DNA of 64,000 nt from Methylobacterium tarhaniae (lineage in GTDB: Bacteria > Pseudomonadota > Alphaproteobacteria > Rhizobiales > Beijerinckiaceae), in the NCBI RefSeq assembly GCF_001043955.1, contig NZ_LABZ01000078.1:1-64000 (forward strand). The letters run 5' to 3'. Shown here piece after piece: positions 33,371-40,801 of this stretch. The notes below the pieces were generated by a model. It had not been told where the DNA came from and searched no databases. It saw only the letters and a program-made list of their open reading frames with translations. A program made the translations under genes and the position numbers. The first letter of the stretch is position 1. Each line of letters starts with the position of its first letter.

Positions 33371-34402
33371 TCATTCGAGGACCGTGTCGGCGGCGCTGAG
33401 GAGCGCGGGCGGGACGGTCACGCCGAGGGCGGCGGCGGCCTTGAGGTTCACGAACAGCTCGACCTTCGTGACGAGCTGCACCGGCAGGTCGGAGGGCCGC
33501 TCGCCCTTGAGCAGCCGGCCGGCATAGAGGCCGGCCAGGCGGTGCGTCTGCGTGAAGTCGCCGCCATAGCTCATCAGGCCGCCCGCCAGGGGAAAATCCC
33601 GGGACTGCGTGACGGCCGGCAGGGCGTGGCGGGTCGCGAGGTCGGCGAGCAGCCGGCTGCGCAACGCGAAGTAGGGGTCGGAGGTGAAGACGAGGCCTGC
33701 GGGCGGCTGCGCGGCCGCGCCCGCGAAGATGGGCGCGAAATCCGCCTCGTCGGCGACCGGCGAGGGCCGCAGGCGCACGCCCAGGATCTCGGCGGCCTCG
33801 TGCAGGGATTGCAGCTGCGAGGGCGCGGTCGGGCTCGTCGGGTTGAACGCCACCGCGAAGGTCGTCGTGGCCGGCATGGCCTCGTGCAGGAATTCCAGCC
33901 GCTTGCGCGAGACCTCGACGCTCAGGCTGGACACGCCCGTGAGGTTGCCGCGCGGGCGGGCAAGGTCCTGCACGACCCCGAGGGCGACGGGGTCCCCGCC
34001 CATCTCGAAGACGATCGGGATCGTCGCGGTGGCCGCCTTCGCGGCGAGGGCGACGGGCGCGCCGCCGGGCGCGGCCAGAACCGCGACCCGGTGCTCGACC
34101 AGCTCCCGGGCGAGGTCGGGCAGCCGCTCGTAGCGCCCCTCGGCCCAGCGAAACGCGATCGCGACGTTGCGCCCCTCGACGAATCCCGCCTCGGCCAGGC
34201 CGTCGCGGAAGGCGGCGAGCCGGCTGGCATAGGGCTCGGGCGCTTCGAGGCCGAGATAGCCGATGACGGGCTGGGCCGGGCCCGGCTGCGCACGGGCCCC
34301 GCGGGTGCCGATCGCGGCGCCGCCGAGCCAGGCGAGGATCTGGCGCCGCTGGAGCCGCGAGGCAGAGCGTGGATCCCCGGCGCGCCGGCGCTGCGTCGTC
34401 AT
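33371..34402 (-). CDS. ABC transporter substrate-binding protein (ABC_sub_bind type)
   Basis: 343 residues. A Tat-like signal peptide (LQRRQILAWLGGAAIG, cleavage near ARA-Q) precedes a two-lobed periplasmic binding fold: VIGYLGLEAPEPYASRLAAFRDGLAEAGFVEGRNVAIAFRWAEGRYERLPDLARELVEHRVAVLAA is typical of the PF04392 (TrpX-like) group common in rhizobia. The ligand is unknown. No permease or ATPase gene adjoins. It converges on the cyclase with a 6-bp gap; such orphan binding proteins often stand next to cyclase genes with sensor domains in this order, which suggests ligand signalling rather than transport (inference). Confidence 0.88.
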   Translation of the reverse strand: MTTQRRRAGDPRSASRLQRRQILAWLGGAAIGTRGARAQPGPAQPVIGYLGLEAPEPYASRLAAFRDGLAEAGFVEGRNVAIAFRWAEGRYERLPDLARELVEHRVAVLAAPGGAPVALAAKAATATIPIVFEMGGDPVALGVVQDLARPRGNLTGVSSLSVEVSRKRLEFLHEAMPATTTFAVAFNPTSPTAPSQLQSLHEAAEILGVRLRPSPVADEADFAPIFAGAAAQPPAGLVFTSDPYFALRSRLLADLATRHALPAVTQSRDFPLAGGLMSYGGDFTQTHRLAGLYAGRLLKGERPSDLPVQLVTKVELFVNLKAAAALGVTVPPALLSAADTVLE

Positions 34403-34442
34403 CCCAGGCCATCCGAGAGGCGTCGAAACATCGATCAGTCTA

Positions 34443-34514
34443 GAGCATCATCCGACCGCGCCGCAACGCAGTACACGGCCGCGGCATGCACCACGCAGCG
34501 ATCGGATGATGCTC
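34443..34514. repeat. 13-bp inverted repeat
   Basis: GAGCATCATCCGA (34443-34455) and its exact complement TCGGATGATGCTC (34502-34514), 46 nt apart. It lies upstream of the binding-protein gene on the minus strand. It could be the ends of a small non-autonomous element or an operator pair; I see no target duplication. Confidence 0.65.
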
Positions 34515-34709
34515 CAGGTTCTTGATTCGACCTCGAGTCCCTCCACGGACCGGCATCCACGTCGGCCGCAAGCTGGTCACCGACGACCGCGCCGTCCCGC
34601 TGCGCAGCCTGCGCGAGGGGCTGCGGGCAGCCTTGGGTCCGGACGGCGCGATTCAGACCTTCTTGCACCGCCATGTGCCCGGGGTGGTCATCGCCCGCGA
34701 GGAGGACAA

Positions 34710-34820
34710 GTGGCTGACGACGATCTGTTGGCGCGGTATCGCACCGCGGACATCTTCTTCGAGGAAGCAGACGAAGCCAAGCTGCGCAAGTTACACCTCA
34801 AGGATCTGCCCAGCGGTTGA
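34710..34820 (+). CDS. Possible 36-residue protein, or the end of a broken gene
   Basis: GTG start with GAGGAGGAC upstream; the product VADDDLLARYRTADIFFEEADEAKLRKLHLKDLPSG (split here: VADDDLLARYRTADIFF, then EEADEAKLRKLHLKDLPSG) is well formed. The stretch just upstream in another frame (34561-34710) also reads like protein (RKLVTDDRAVPLRSLREGLR...HVPGVVIAREEDKWL). A single frameshift near 34710 would join them, so this may be a decayed gene. I do not recognise either part. Confidence 0.35.
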   Translation: MADDDLLARYRTADIFFEEADEAKLRKLHLKDLPSG

Positions 34821-34984
34821 TGCCCTAACACAGCCGAGAGAGCGGATTATTGACTTGCATTAGGGCACATCTTTCGGAAGGCAAGCGACGTTCTCCAGGC
34901 AGAATCAATGGACTTTTGTAAAATTCTTGTTTAATGAACATTCCTGCTCAGCATCGCCCTGCTGCTTATTGAGGGAGAAAATAC

Positions 34985-35818
34985 ATGACCATTGTAAAAA
35001 AATTGGCCATGTCGGGAATTGCGAGCGTAGGCAGAAAATTATCTAAAAATAATACCATTCAAAAAATCCTATTTAATGCTATACGTCTTAATAGATCTGA
35101 AGTAAAAAACATTGTTTTGAATAACGATGTAAAATTTATCAGCTATTGCTTATCGCGAAGAGAGCGGTCTAGATCGCAAATTTTGCAAGATTTGTGGGTT
35201 TGTTTTGAACTTGGTGAGAAATCTGGAGGGTTTTTCGTAGAATTTGGAGCAACGAACGGTTTAAAAAATAGCAATACTTGGCTTCTTGAAAAAGAATTTG
35301 GGTGGAAGGGGATCTTGGCCGAGCCAAATCCTATCTGGCATCCTGAATTAATGATCAATAGAGACGTGCATATCGAGACAAAGTGTATTTCCTCTAAATC
35401 GGGAGATACGATTTCATTTATAGCAACGAATGATACCGATCCTGAATTGAGCGGGATTGCCAAGTTTTCTGCGGGCGATCATTTTTCCGAAAAGCGAAAT
35501 CATGGTCAGCGGATCGAGTTGGAAACATTATCATTGGATGATTTGCTGAATAAGTATGACGCTCCTCCTGTAATCGATTATATGTCGATCGATACAGAAG
35601 GAAGTGAGCTGGACATACTTTTATCATACAGCTTTAGACATAAATTTATGGTCATATCGATCGAGAATAATCCCGACAATGAAGCAAAAATCGATGATAT
35701 ATTATCATCTAAAGGTTATGTAAGAGTTTTTAGGCAGTTCTCGCAATGGGATAGCTGGTATGTTGCTGCGGAGCTTAGAGATGGAAAGCAGGTGAATATC
35801 ATATCTCCAGAGTCGTGA
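34985..35818 (+). CDS. FkbM-family methyltransferase, AT-rich (acquired)
   Basis: 277 residues. The C-terminal two thirds are the FkbM SAM-dependent fold: GGFFVEFGATNGLKNSNTWLLEKEFGWKGILAEPNP contains the SAM site, and VIDYMSIDTEGSELDIL is the FkbM signature. The N-terminal 60 residues are Lys/Asn-rich. Members methylate sugars of surface polysaccharides or polyketides. The gene is far more AT-rich than the rest, with codons such as AAA, AAT and TTA that neighbours avoid: a clear sign of recent transfer. The ATG follows GAGGGAGAAAATAC. No transposase or glycosyltransferase gene is adjacent. Confidence 0.9.
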   Translation: MTIVKKLAMSGIASVGRKLSKNNTIQKILFNAIRLNRSEVKNIVLNNDVKFISYCLSRRERSRSQILQDLWVCFELGEKSGGFFVEFGATNGLKNSNTWLLEKEFGWKGILAEPNPIWHPELMINRDVHIETKCISSKSGDTISFIATNDTDPELSGIAKFSAGDHFSEKRNHGQRIELETLSLDDLLNKYDAPPVIDYMSIDTEGSELDILLSYSFRHKFMVISIENNPDNEAKIDDILSSKGYVRVFRQFSQWDSWYVAAELRDGKQVNIISPES

Positions 35819-36037
35819 CATATAATTCTATTTGAAAGCTGGTTATATCATTGGATGAATTCACATTCATTCCGGCCTCGTCGAGGCCGATCGGCGACAG
35901 GGCCTATCGGACGCGATACGCGAGAGCCGGTCGGACCTCATCGACAGGTTGACCGACCGGCGCTCGCCGAGCCCATGCGCGAGGCGCTGGCAGAGGAGAA
36001 ACAAGACCTGCCGGAAACCCTGGTGCTGGAGCGGCGA

Positions 36038-36298
36038 TCAGCCGGCGTCCGTGGGCGCCTTCCTGATGAAGGCCAGCATCTCGTTCAGGGGAAGCGAGCC
36101 AGGATAGTCCGGGAAGGCGAGGGCAACGGGTGCGCCGAGGGCTGCCATGATGGCCCGCAAGTCCTCGACCCATGCATCGGCTTCGGCTTGGGTCGCAAAG
36201 CCGGTGCGGACCATCGTCTTGTCTGGCTCGATGGTCACCGTAACGGAAAATCGCCCATCCGGCATGTCAAAGATTTGATATGTCACACGGCGGGCCAT
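36038..36298 (-). CDS. Hypothetical 86-residue protein
   Basis: MARRVTYQIFDMPDGRFSVTV... is a small alpha/beta domain with the stretch TGFATQAEADAWVEDLRAIMAALG. Such short proteins with an F-x-T-x-x-E-A-x-x-W-V motif are common in rhizobial genomes and have no known role. Composition is somewhat less GC-rich than the neighbours, in line with the island next door. Start ATG at 36298; AGGTTGACCAG upstream is a weak ribosome site. It stands alone on the minus strand. Confidence 0.65.
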   Translation of the reverse strand: MARRVTYQIFDMPDGRFSVTVTIEPDKTMVRTGFATQAEADAWVEDLRAIMAALGAPVALAFPDYPGSLPLNEMLAFIRKAPTDAG

Positions 36299-36712
36299 CT
36301 GGTCAACCTAGCGCGGAAATTCAGTTCTGGAAAGCCATGTGACGACAATTTACTTTGGGATAATCTGGCAAGGGGCGCCACCTGCTCTCGGCGCGATGCC
36401 ACGGGCCAAGGTACGGAGAGGAAGCTCACGCCGGCCGCTCGGTTGCCGGTATCGTTGAGGAGGGATCCGGACCGTCGGCTCATGACGCTGGTCGGTCTGG
36501 AGGCGACCATCCGGGTCGGCATTCGCCAACGGGGCGACGGCCGTGACGATGACGCCATCGGGGCGGGCCCGTCCCGATCCCGGCGACCGGCCGGACGGTG
36601 CGGCGTTCATCGACAAGCCCTTCTCGGCCGAGATCGTGTACGCCCACCTCGAGGAAAGCCTGCCGGACGGGCCGAAGCGCGAACCGTGACGCAAGCGAAG
36701 TGAGACGGAGCA
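36299..36712. other. Mostly non-coding stretch with a receiver remnant
   Basis: No complete gene. The end (36549-36689) contains a remnant of a response-regulator receiver described separately. The rest shows no codon bias on either strand. Confidence 0.5.
36549..36689 (+). pseudogene. Remnant of a response-regulator receiver domain
   Basis: The frame ends GAAFIDKPFSAEIVYAHLEE...: the conserved receiver Lys (in DKPF) and the last helix. The phospho-Asp half is absent; upstream sequence is not receiver-like in any frame. About 28 recognisable residues remain. Its proximity to the FixLJ-regulated block suggests it was once one of the single-domain receivers seen at 47909. Confidence 0.45.
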
Positions 36713-36928
36713 ATGCCGGTGATCGACCTGAACGCCGCCACCGCCGAGGAGCTGGACACCGTGCCGGCGCTGAAAGGCCATGGGTTCGAGATCGTGCGCT
36801 ATCGCGAGGAGCGCGGCCGCTTCACCAGCTTGCGGCAGCTCGACGAGGTGCCGGGTCTGAGCGGCAAGACCGAGGGTGTCGAGGACCACGTGACGGTGGC
36901 CGGCCGGAGCGATCCGCCGATGTCGTGA
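36713..36928 (+). CDS. Small helix-hairpin-helix protein (ComEA-like)
   Basis: 71 residues. MPVIDLNAATAEELDTVPALKGHGFEIVRYREERGRFTSLRQLDEVPGL is the ComEA-type tandem HhH pattern: LNxAxxxEL...IPG...IxxxRxxxGxFxsxxeLxxVpGl. Such domains bind DNA non-specifically. It lacks a signal peptide, so it is cytoplasmic rather than a competence receptor. ATG at 36713 with GACGGAGC upstream. It precedes the first USP gene by 250 bp. Confidence 0.82.
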   Translation: MPVIDLNAATAEELDTVPALKGHGFEIVRYREERGRFTSLRQLDEVPGLSGKTEGVEDHVTVAGRSDPPMS

Positions 36929-37107
36929 CGGGCGGAGCGGGCGTCCGTGCCCGCCCGCTCCGGAAGCATCCGTCCTGGAGCCCTTGCGGCGGCGGGACTC
37001 AGCCCCGTGCCGCGCGTGAGGACGGGCCGCTGACGGCGTGCCGAGACCTCGCCGGCCCCGATTCCGGTCCTCCGCTCCGACCGCATGACCGGCCGGGCGA
37101 GGCGTCG

Positions 37108-37121
37108 TTGATCCAGCGCAA
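37108..37121 (+). promoter_or_regulatory. FixK-type box upstream of USP gene
   Basis: TTGATCCAGCGCAA fits TTG(A/C)-N6-(T/G)CAA. Its centre is 62 bp before the USP start at 37177, as expected for activation from about -41. Confidence 0.75.
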
Positions 37122-37176
37122 CGTGCCCGCGGGCCGAGCTGCCAGAATCCGTGCATCGGACACCAGCGGGGCGGCC

Positions 37177-38019
37177 ATGATCGAGGACCTCCGGACCATC
37201 CTGATCGCCCTGACCGAGCGTCTGGGCGACGAGACCGCGTCGAGCGCGCTCGCGTACGGCCTGTCCCTGGCAGCGCGCGCGCCGGCCCGGGTGACCGTCC
37301 AGGCGGTCTCGGTCCGGCTGGTCGTGCCGCATGCCTGGATCAGCCGCTTCGTCGGCATGGTCGTTGCCGCCGAGAACCGGCGGCTGCGGGACCTGGCTCA
37401 GGCCGTGGCCGAGCGGGCCCGGGGCGACGCGGCCGCCGCCGGAATCCTGTGCACGGCGCAGGCCGAGCACCTCTCCGACGACCGCCTGCGAGCAAGCTTC
37501 TCGGCCCAGGCGCGGCTGCACGACCTCGCGGTGATCGACGCCGAGCCGCGGATGCTGACGGGTGACCGCGGCCTGATCGAGACCCTGCTGTTCGAGAGTG
37601 GCCGGCCGCTCATCGTCGTCCCGCCGGGCTGCGAGACCTTCGCGGCCCGTCGCATCCTCGTCGCCTGGGACGGCAGCGCCCAGGCGGCGCGCGCCCTGCA
37701 CGACGCCCTGCCGTTCCTCCGCCAGGCCGAGCGGGTGGAGGTCGTCGTGGTGACCGGCGAGAAGGACCTCACGCATGCGGTCCCGGGCGTCGAGGTGGCG
37801 CCGGGCCTCGCGCATCGCGGCGTCGCCGTGACCGTCACCGACCTGCCGGCCAGGGACGGGGACGTCGCCGGTGCCCTGCGCCGCCACGCGACGGAAGCGG
37901 GGGCCGACATGATCGTGATGGGCGCCTTCGTCCATTCGCTCCTGCGCGAGGCGGTGCTCGGCGGGGTGACGCAGGAGATGCTGCGCGCCTGCCCGGTCCC
38001 GCTCCTGATGGCGCATTGA
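37177..38019 (+). CDS. Universal stress protein, tandem USP domains
   Basis: 280 residues, two UspA-like domains. The second has the conserved core RRILVAWDGSAQAARALHDALPFL, and the ATP-type loop near the end, GADMIVMGAFVHSLLREAVLGGVTQEML...PVPLLMAH, although the G-x2-G-x9-G-S/T pattern is altered. The first domain lacks it. USP proteins accumulate under oxygen or nutrient limitation and bind nucleotides or act in signalling. A FixK-type box lies 62 bp upstream, so oxygen limitation is the probable inducer. One of four complete USP genes in the regulon, all sharing the ILVAWDGS core. Confidence 0.92.
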   Translation: MIEDLRTILIALTERLGDETASSALAYGLSLAARAPARVTVQAVSVRLVVPHAWISRFVGMVVAAENRRLRDLAQAVAERARGDAAAAGILCTAQAEHLSDDRLRASFSAQARLHDLAVIDAEPRMLTGDRGLIETLLFESGRPLIVVPPGCETFAARRILVAWDGSAQAARALHDALPFLRQAERVEVVVVTGEKDLTHAVPGVEVAPGLAHRGVAVTVTDLPARDGDVAGALRRHATEAGADMIVMGAFVHSLLREAVLGGVTQEMLRACPVPLLMAH

Positions 38020-38246
38020 GACGGGGCCGCCCGCGGGCTCCGCAATCCGACCCTGCGGCCTGCGGGGGCGCTGTCCCGCCCGATCAAGCGGTGGGGCGCG
38101 TCCCCTGTGAGACTGACGGAAGGCGGGAGGACGGGCGACGGGGGAGCGCAGCTGCGGCCCGTCGCGGATCCGGACGGCCGTGACCGGGATGCGCGAGGGG
38201 CTCGGCAATGCTCGCCGGACGGCGCTCCGCGCGTGAGGAGATCGCC

Positions 38247-38765
38247 ATGGAGACGCTGACGACGAAACCCGCGCCGCAATCCGCGACGCCGCCCGCCGCG
38301 ATCGGCAACGAGCCCTTCATGTCGGCGGACGACCTCGCCGCCTACTCGGCGCGCATGCGCGCTGCCCGGGCCCTGAAGGAGAACGAGGGGCTCGACCGGG
38401 CCGGCAAGGCGCGGGAGGAGCTGGTCAAGCAGCTCGCCGAGCCCATCGCGATCACGCCCGAAAAAGTGAACGAGATCACGCAGCGCCTGCTGCACAAGCT
38501 CCGCATCGCCGCCGAACAGGGCCAGAAGGAACTGCTGGTGATGCGCTTCCCGAACCTGATGTGCAGCGACAAGGGCCGGGCGATCAACAACGGGGAGGCG
38601 GGGTGGGCCGAGACCCTGACCGGCCGCCCGCGCCAGGCCTACGAGTTCTGGCGCGACCGCCTGCATCCCGCCGGCTACGGCCTCAAGGCGATGGTGGTCG
38701 ACTGGCCGGACGGCATGCCGGGCGATATCGGCTTCTTCCTCACCTGGAAGGGCGCGCAGGCCTGA
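38247..38765 (+). CDS. Hypothetical 172-residue protein
   Basis: GAGGAG precedes the ATG. A flexible start (METLTTKPAPQSATPPAAIG) leads to helices (LAAYSARMRAARALKENEGLDRAGKAREELVKQLAEPI) and a compact alpha/beta end (ELLVMRFPNLMCSDKGRAINNGEAGWAETLTGRPRQAYEFW, LKAMVVDWPDGMPGDIGFFLTWKG). No signal peptide or membrane helix. The family is unknown to me; the ending is strongly conserved-looking (aromatic and Gly-rich). It lies between two USP genes of the FixK block but has no box of its own in the 227-bp gap. Confidence 0.8.
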   Translation: METLTTKPAPQSATPPAAIGNEPFMSADDLAAYSARMRAARALKENEGLDRAGKAREELVKQLAEPIAITPEKVNEITQRLLHKLRIAAEQGQKELLVMRFPNLMCSDKGRAINNGEAGWAETLTGRPRQAYEFWRDRLHPAGYGLKAMVVDWPDGMPGDIGFFLTWKGAQA

Positions 38766-38882
38766 GCGCGACCGGCGCAGGGCATCGGCGACGTCTCGAT
38801 CGGGCCATGCGGGGAGATCGGGGCGAGCGTCGGGCTGCGGTGGCGCCCCGGTCGGAATCGCCGGTCGCGCCGTGTGGCCGGC

Positions 38883-38896
38883 TTGCGCTGGATCAA
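38883..38896 (+). promoter_or_regulatory. FixK-type box upstream of USP gene
   Basis: TTGCGCTGGATCAA (TTGC-N6-TCAA), centre 65 bp before the GTG start at 38955. Confidence 0.75.
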
Positions 38897-38954
38897 GGTG
38901 CTGCCTCCCGGCCGGGCGGATCCTCGATCGGTCTCATTCAGCGGGAGAACGGCC

Positions 38955-39770
38955 GTGATCAAGGATCTGACGATCGTCGTCGACGGGGTGGGCCGGCGCG
39001 CCGCGCCCTACGGGGTCAGGCTCGCGGCGATGCTCGACGCGACCGTCTCCGCCGTGAGCGTCCTGCCGCTCGTGCCCTTCCAGACCTTTGCGCAGTCCGA
39101 GATCCGCTACGATCTGGTCGTGGCCGCCGAGCAGGATGCGCGCGCGCAGGCCGCCGCTGCGGTCGAGGCCGTGGCCAGCGCCGCCCGGGAGGCGGGCCTG
39201 TCCTGCGAGACGAGCGCGATCTGCACCTCGGCCCCGCACGCGCCGCAGCGCCTCGCCGGGCTCGTGCACCTGAGCGACCTCGCGGTGATCGAGCAGGCCG
39301 ACGGAGCAGCGCCGAAGCCCACCGACGCCTATCTGGACACCCTGCTGTTCCAGGGCGCCCGCCCGGTGCTGATGGTGCCCTACATCCAGGAGGCGCCGCC
39401 CCGGCTCGCGGCGGCGGTGGTGGCCTGGGACGGCAGCGCGCCCGCGGCGCGAGCCCTGGGCGACGCGCTGCCGCTCCTGCGCCGCATGGCGCGCGTCGAA
39501 CTCGTCAGCGTGACCGGCGAGCCGGTGCCCGAGGCGACGCGCTGGCGCGCGATCCGCCATCTCGCCCGGCACGGGATCGAGGCCGCGTTCCACATCGTTC
39601 CGGGCCGCGGGCCGGTGGGCGAGGCGCTTCTCTCGCACGTCGCCGACCGCGGCGCCGACCTCCTGGTGATGGGCGCCTTCGGCCATTCGCGCCTGCGCGA
39701 GGCGATCCTCGGCGGGACCAGCCGGACGATCCTCGCCTCGATGACGGTCCCGGTGCTGATGTCGCGCTGA
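38955..39770 (+). CDS. Universal stress protein, tandem USP domains
   Basis: 271 residues from a GTG start (GGGAGAAC upstream); no ATG fits. First domain MIKDLTIVVDGVGRRAAPYGVRLAAMLDATVSAVSVLP; second domain AAAVVAWDGSAPAARALGDALPLL, with the nucleotide loop GADLLVMGAFGHSRLREAILGGTSRTIL: G-x2-G-H-S-R. This ending is close to ATP-binding USPs. A FixK-type box is 65 bp upstream. Its sequence differs enough from the gene at 37177 that the two are old paralogs, not a recent duplication. Confidence 0.92.
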   Translation: MIKDLTIVVDGVGRRAAPYGVRLAAMLDATVSAVSVLPLVPFQTFAQSEIRYDLVVAAEQDARAQAAAAVEAVASAAREAGLSCETSAICTSAPHAPQRLAGLVHLSDLAVIEQADGAAPKPTDAYLDTLLFQGARPVLMVPYIQEAPPRLAAAVVAWDGSAPAARALGDALPLLRRMARVELVSVTGEPVPEATRWRAIRHLARHGIEAAFHIVPGRGPVGEALLSHVADRGADLLVMGAFGHSRLREAILGGTSRTILASMTVPVLMSR

Positions 39771-39908
39771 CGGGACACCGTCGATTCGCCTCAGCGCGGG
39801 AGCACGCGGCCTCCGTGCTCCCGTGCATCGGCCTCCGTGAGGCGGTCCGGATCGACGACGAGCCGGTACAGCCGGACTGCTCCGGCCGGGCTGCGGCCCG
39901 CCGGCGGC

Positions 39909-40634
39909 TCAGAGCATGACCGGGTCGGCGCCCCAGCAGGCGACGAAGGTGTGGTCGCGCACGGCGACGGCGCCCGGGATGCCCTCCGCCGCGGTCACCA
40001 ACGCCCGGGCCTCGGCCTCGTTCGTCACCGGGCCCCAGAGATGCACGACGCCGTCGAGCACCGTGACGTTGCCCTCGGCCTTGTCGGTCCAGGGCTGGCG
40101 GGCGAGCTCGGCCAGCAGCATGTCGCGGATGCGCCGGTCGGTGAGGGCCCGGTCCGTGGTCGGGGCGGGGCAGGCCGGGACCAGGGTCGCCAGCGCCCGC
40201 ACGAGGTCGCCGCGGGTCACGATCCCGACGAGTCGTTCGCTCCCGTCGGGCCTCGCCTCGACGATCGGCACACGGCGGATGTGCCGGCGCTCCATCAGCT
40301 CGACGATCTCGGGCAGGGGCACGTCCGGGCCGGCGGTGACGACGGAGCGCGCCATCACGTCCCGCGCCAGCTGGCCGTGGGCGGACCGGTAGGCGTTCGC
40401 CAGCGCCTCGATCGACGCGAAGGCGTCGAGCCAGCGGTTGCGCCGCCGCTCGGTGCCGAGCTCCTCGCGGTGGAGCAGGTCGGCCTCGCTCACGATCCCG
40501 ACGAGGGCGCCGGTCCCGTCCGTGACCGGCACGGCGCCGAACCGCTTCTCGACCAGCAGCCGGGCGATCGCGCCCAGCGGTGTCTCGGGCGTCACCGTGA
40601 CGACGTCGCGGTGCATGATGTCGCGTGCCAGCAT
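39909..40634 (-). CDS. CBS-pair protein with BON domain
   Basis: 241 residues. Two CBS repeats (about 6-62 and 93-150: MLARDIMHRDVVTVTPETPL and DVMARSVVTAGPDVPLPEIVELMERRHIRRVPIV) form a Bateman module that binds adenine nucleotides. The C-terminal BON domain (about 165-235, LTDRRIRDMLLAELARQPW...VHLWGPVTNEAEARALVTAAEGIPGAVAV) may attach to membranes or other proteins. Such proteins appear in rhizobial low-oxygen regulons. It is divergent from the P-type ATPase; the shared gap has two FixK-type boxes, one properly placed for each direction. Confidence 0.92.
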   Translation of the reverse strand: MLARDIMHRDVVTVTPETPLGAIARLLVEKRFGAVPVTDGTGALVGIVSEADLLHREELGTERRRNRWLDAFASIEALANAYRSAHGQLARDVMARSVVTAGPDVPLPEIVELMERRHIRRVPIVEARPDGSERLVGIVTRGDLVRALATLVPACPAPTTDRALTDRRIRDMLLAELARQPWTDKAEGNVTVLDGVVHLWGPVTNEAEARALVTAAEGIPGAVAVRDHTFVACWGADPVML

Positions 40635-40689
40635 GGCAGCCCTCCCTTCGGCCATGCGGGGATCCTGCGCCCGAAGGTGGGGCCCGACA

Positions 40690-40739
40690 TTGATCCTGCT
40701 CAAGGACCGGCAGCCCTTGCCGCGCTTGATTCGGCGCAA
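40690..40739. promoter_or_regulatory. Two FixK-type boxes in a divergent promoter
   Basis: TTGATCCTGCTCAA at 40690-40703 (centre 62 bp before the CBS-BON start) and TTGATTCGGCGCAA at 40726-40739 (centre 69 bp before the ATPase start). Both match TTGA-N6-(T/G)CAA exactly. Confidence 0.8.
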
Positions 40740-40801
40740 GGGCCCGGCGGCCGTCTTCGGCGCGTGCCTGGAAAGACGGAGGGAGGGAGGCGCGGACGGC
40801 C

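Larger units (their letters stand above)
34403..34984. other. Transition from GC-rich to AT-rich DNA
   Basis: Holds the 13-bp inverted repeat, the small frames described separately, and from about 34830 an AT-rich leader to the FkbM gene. A GGGAG ribosome site at about 34971 belongs to that gene. No other gene seen. Confidence 0.5.
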
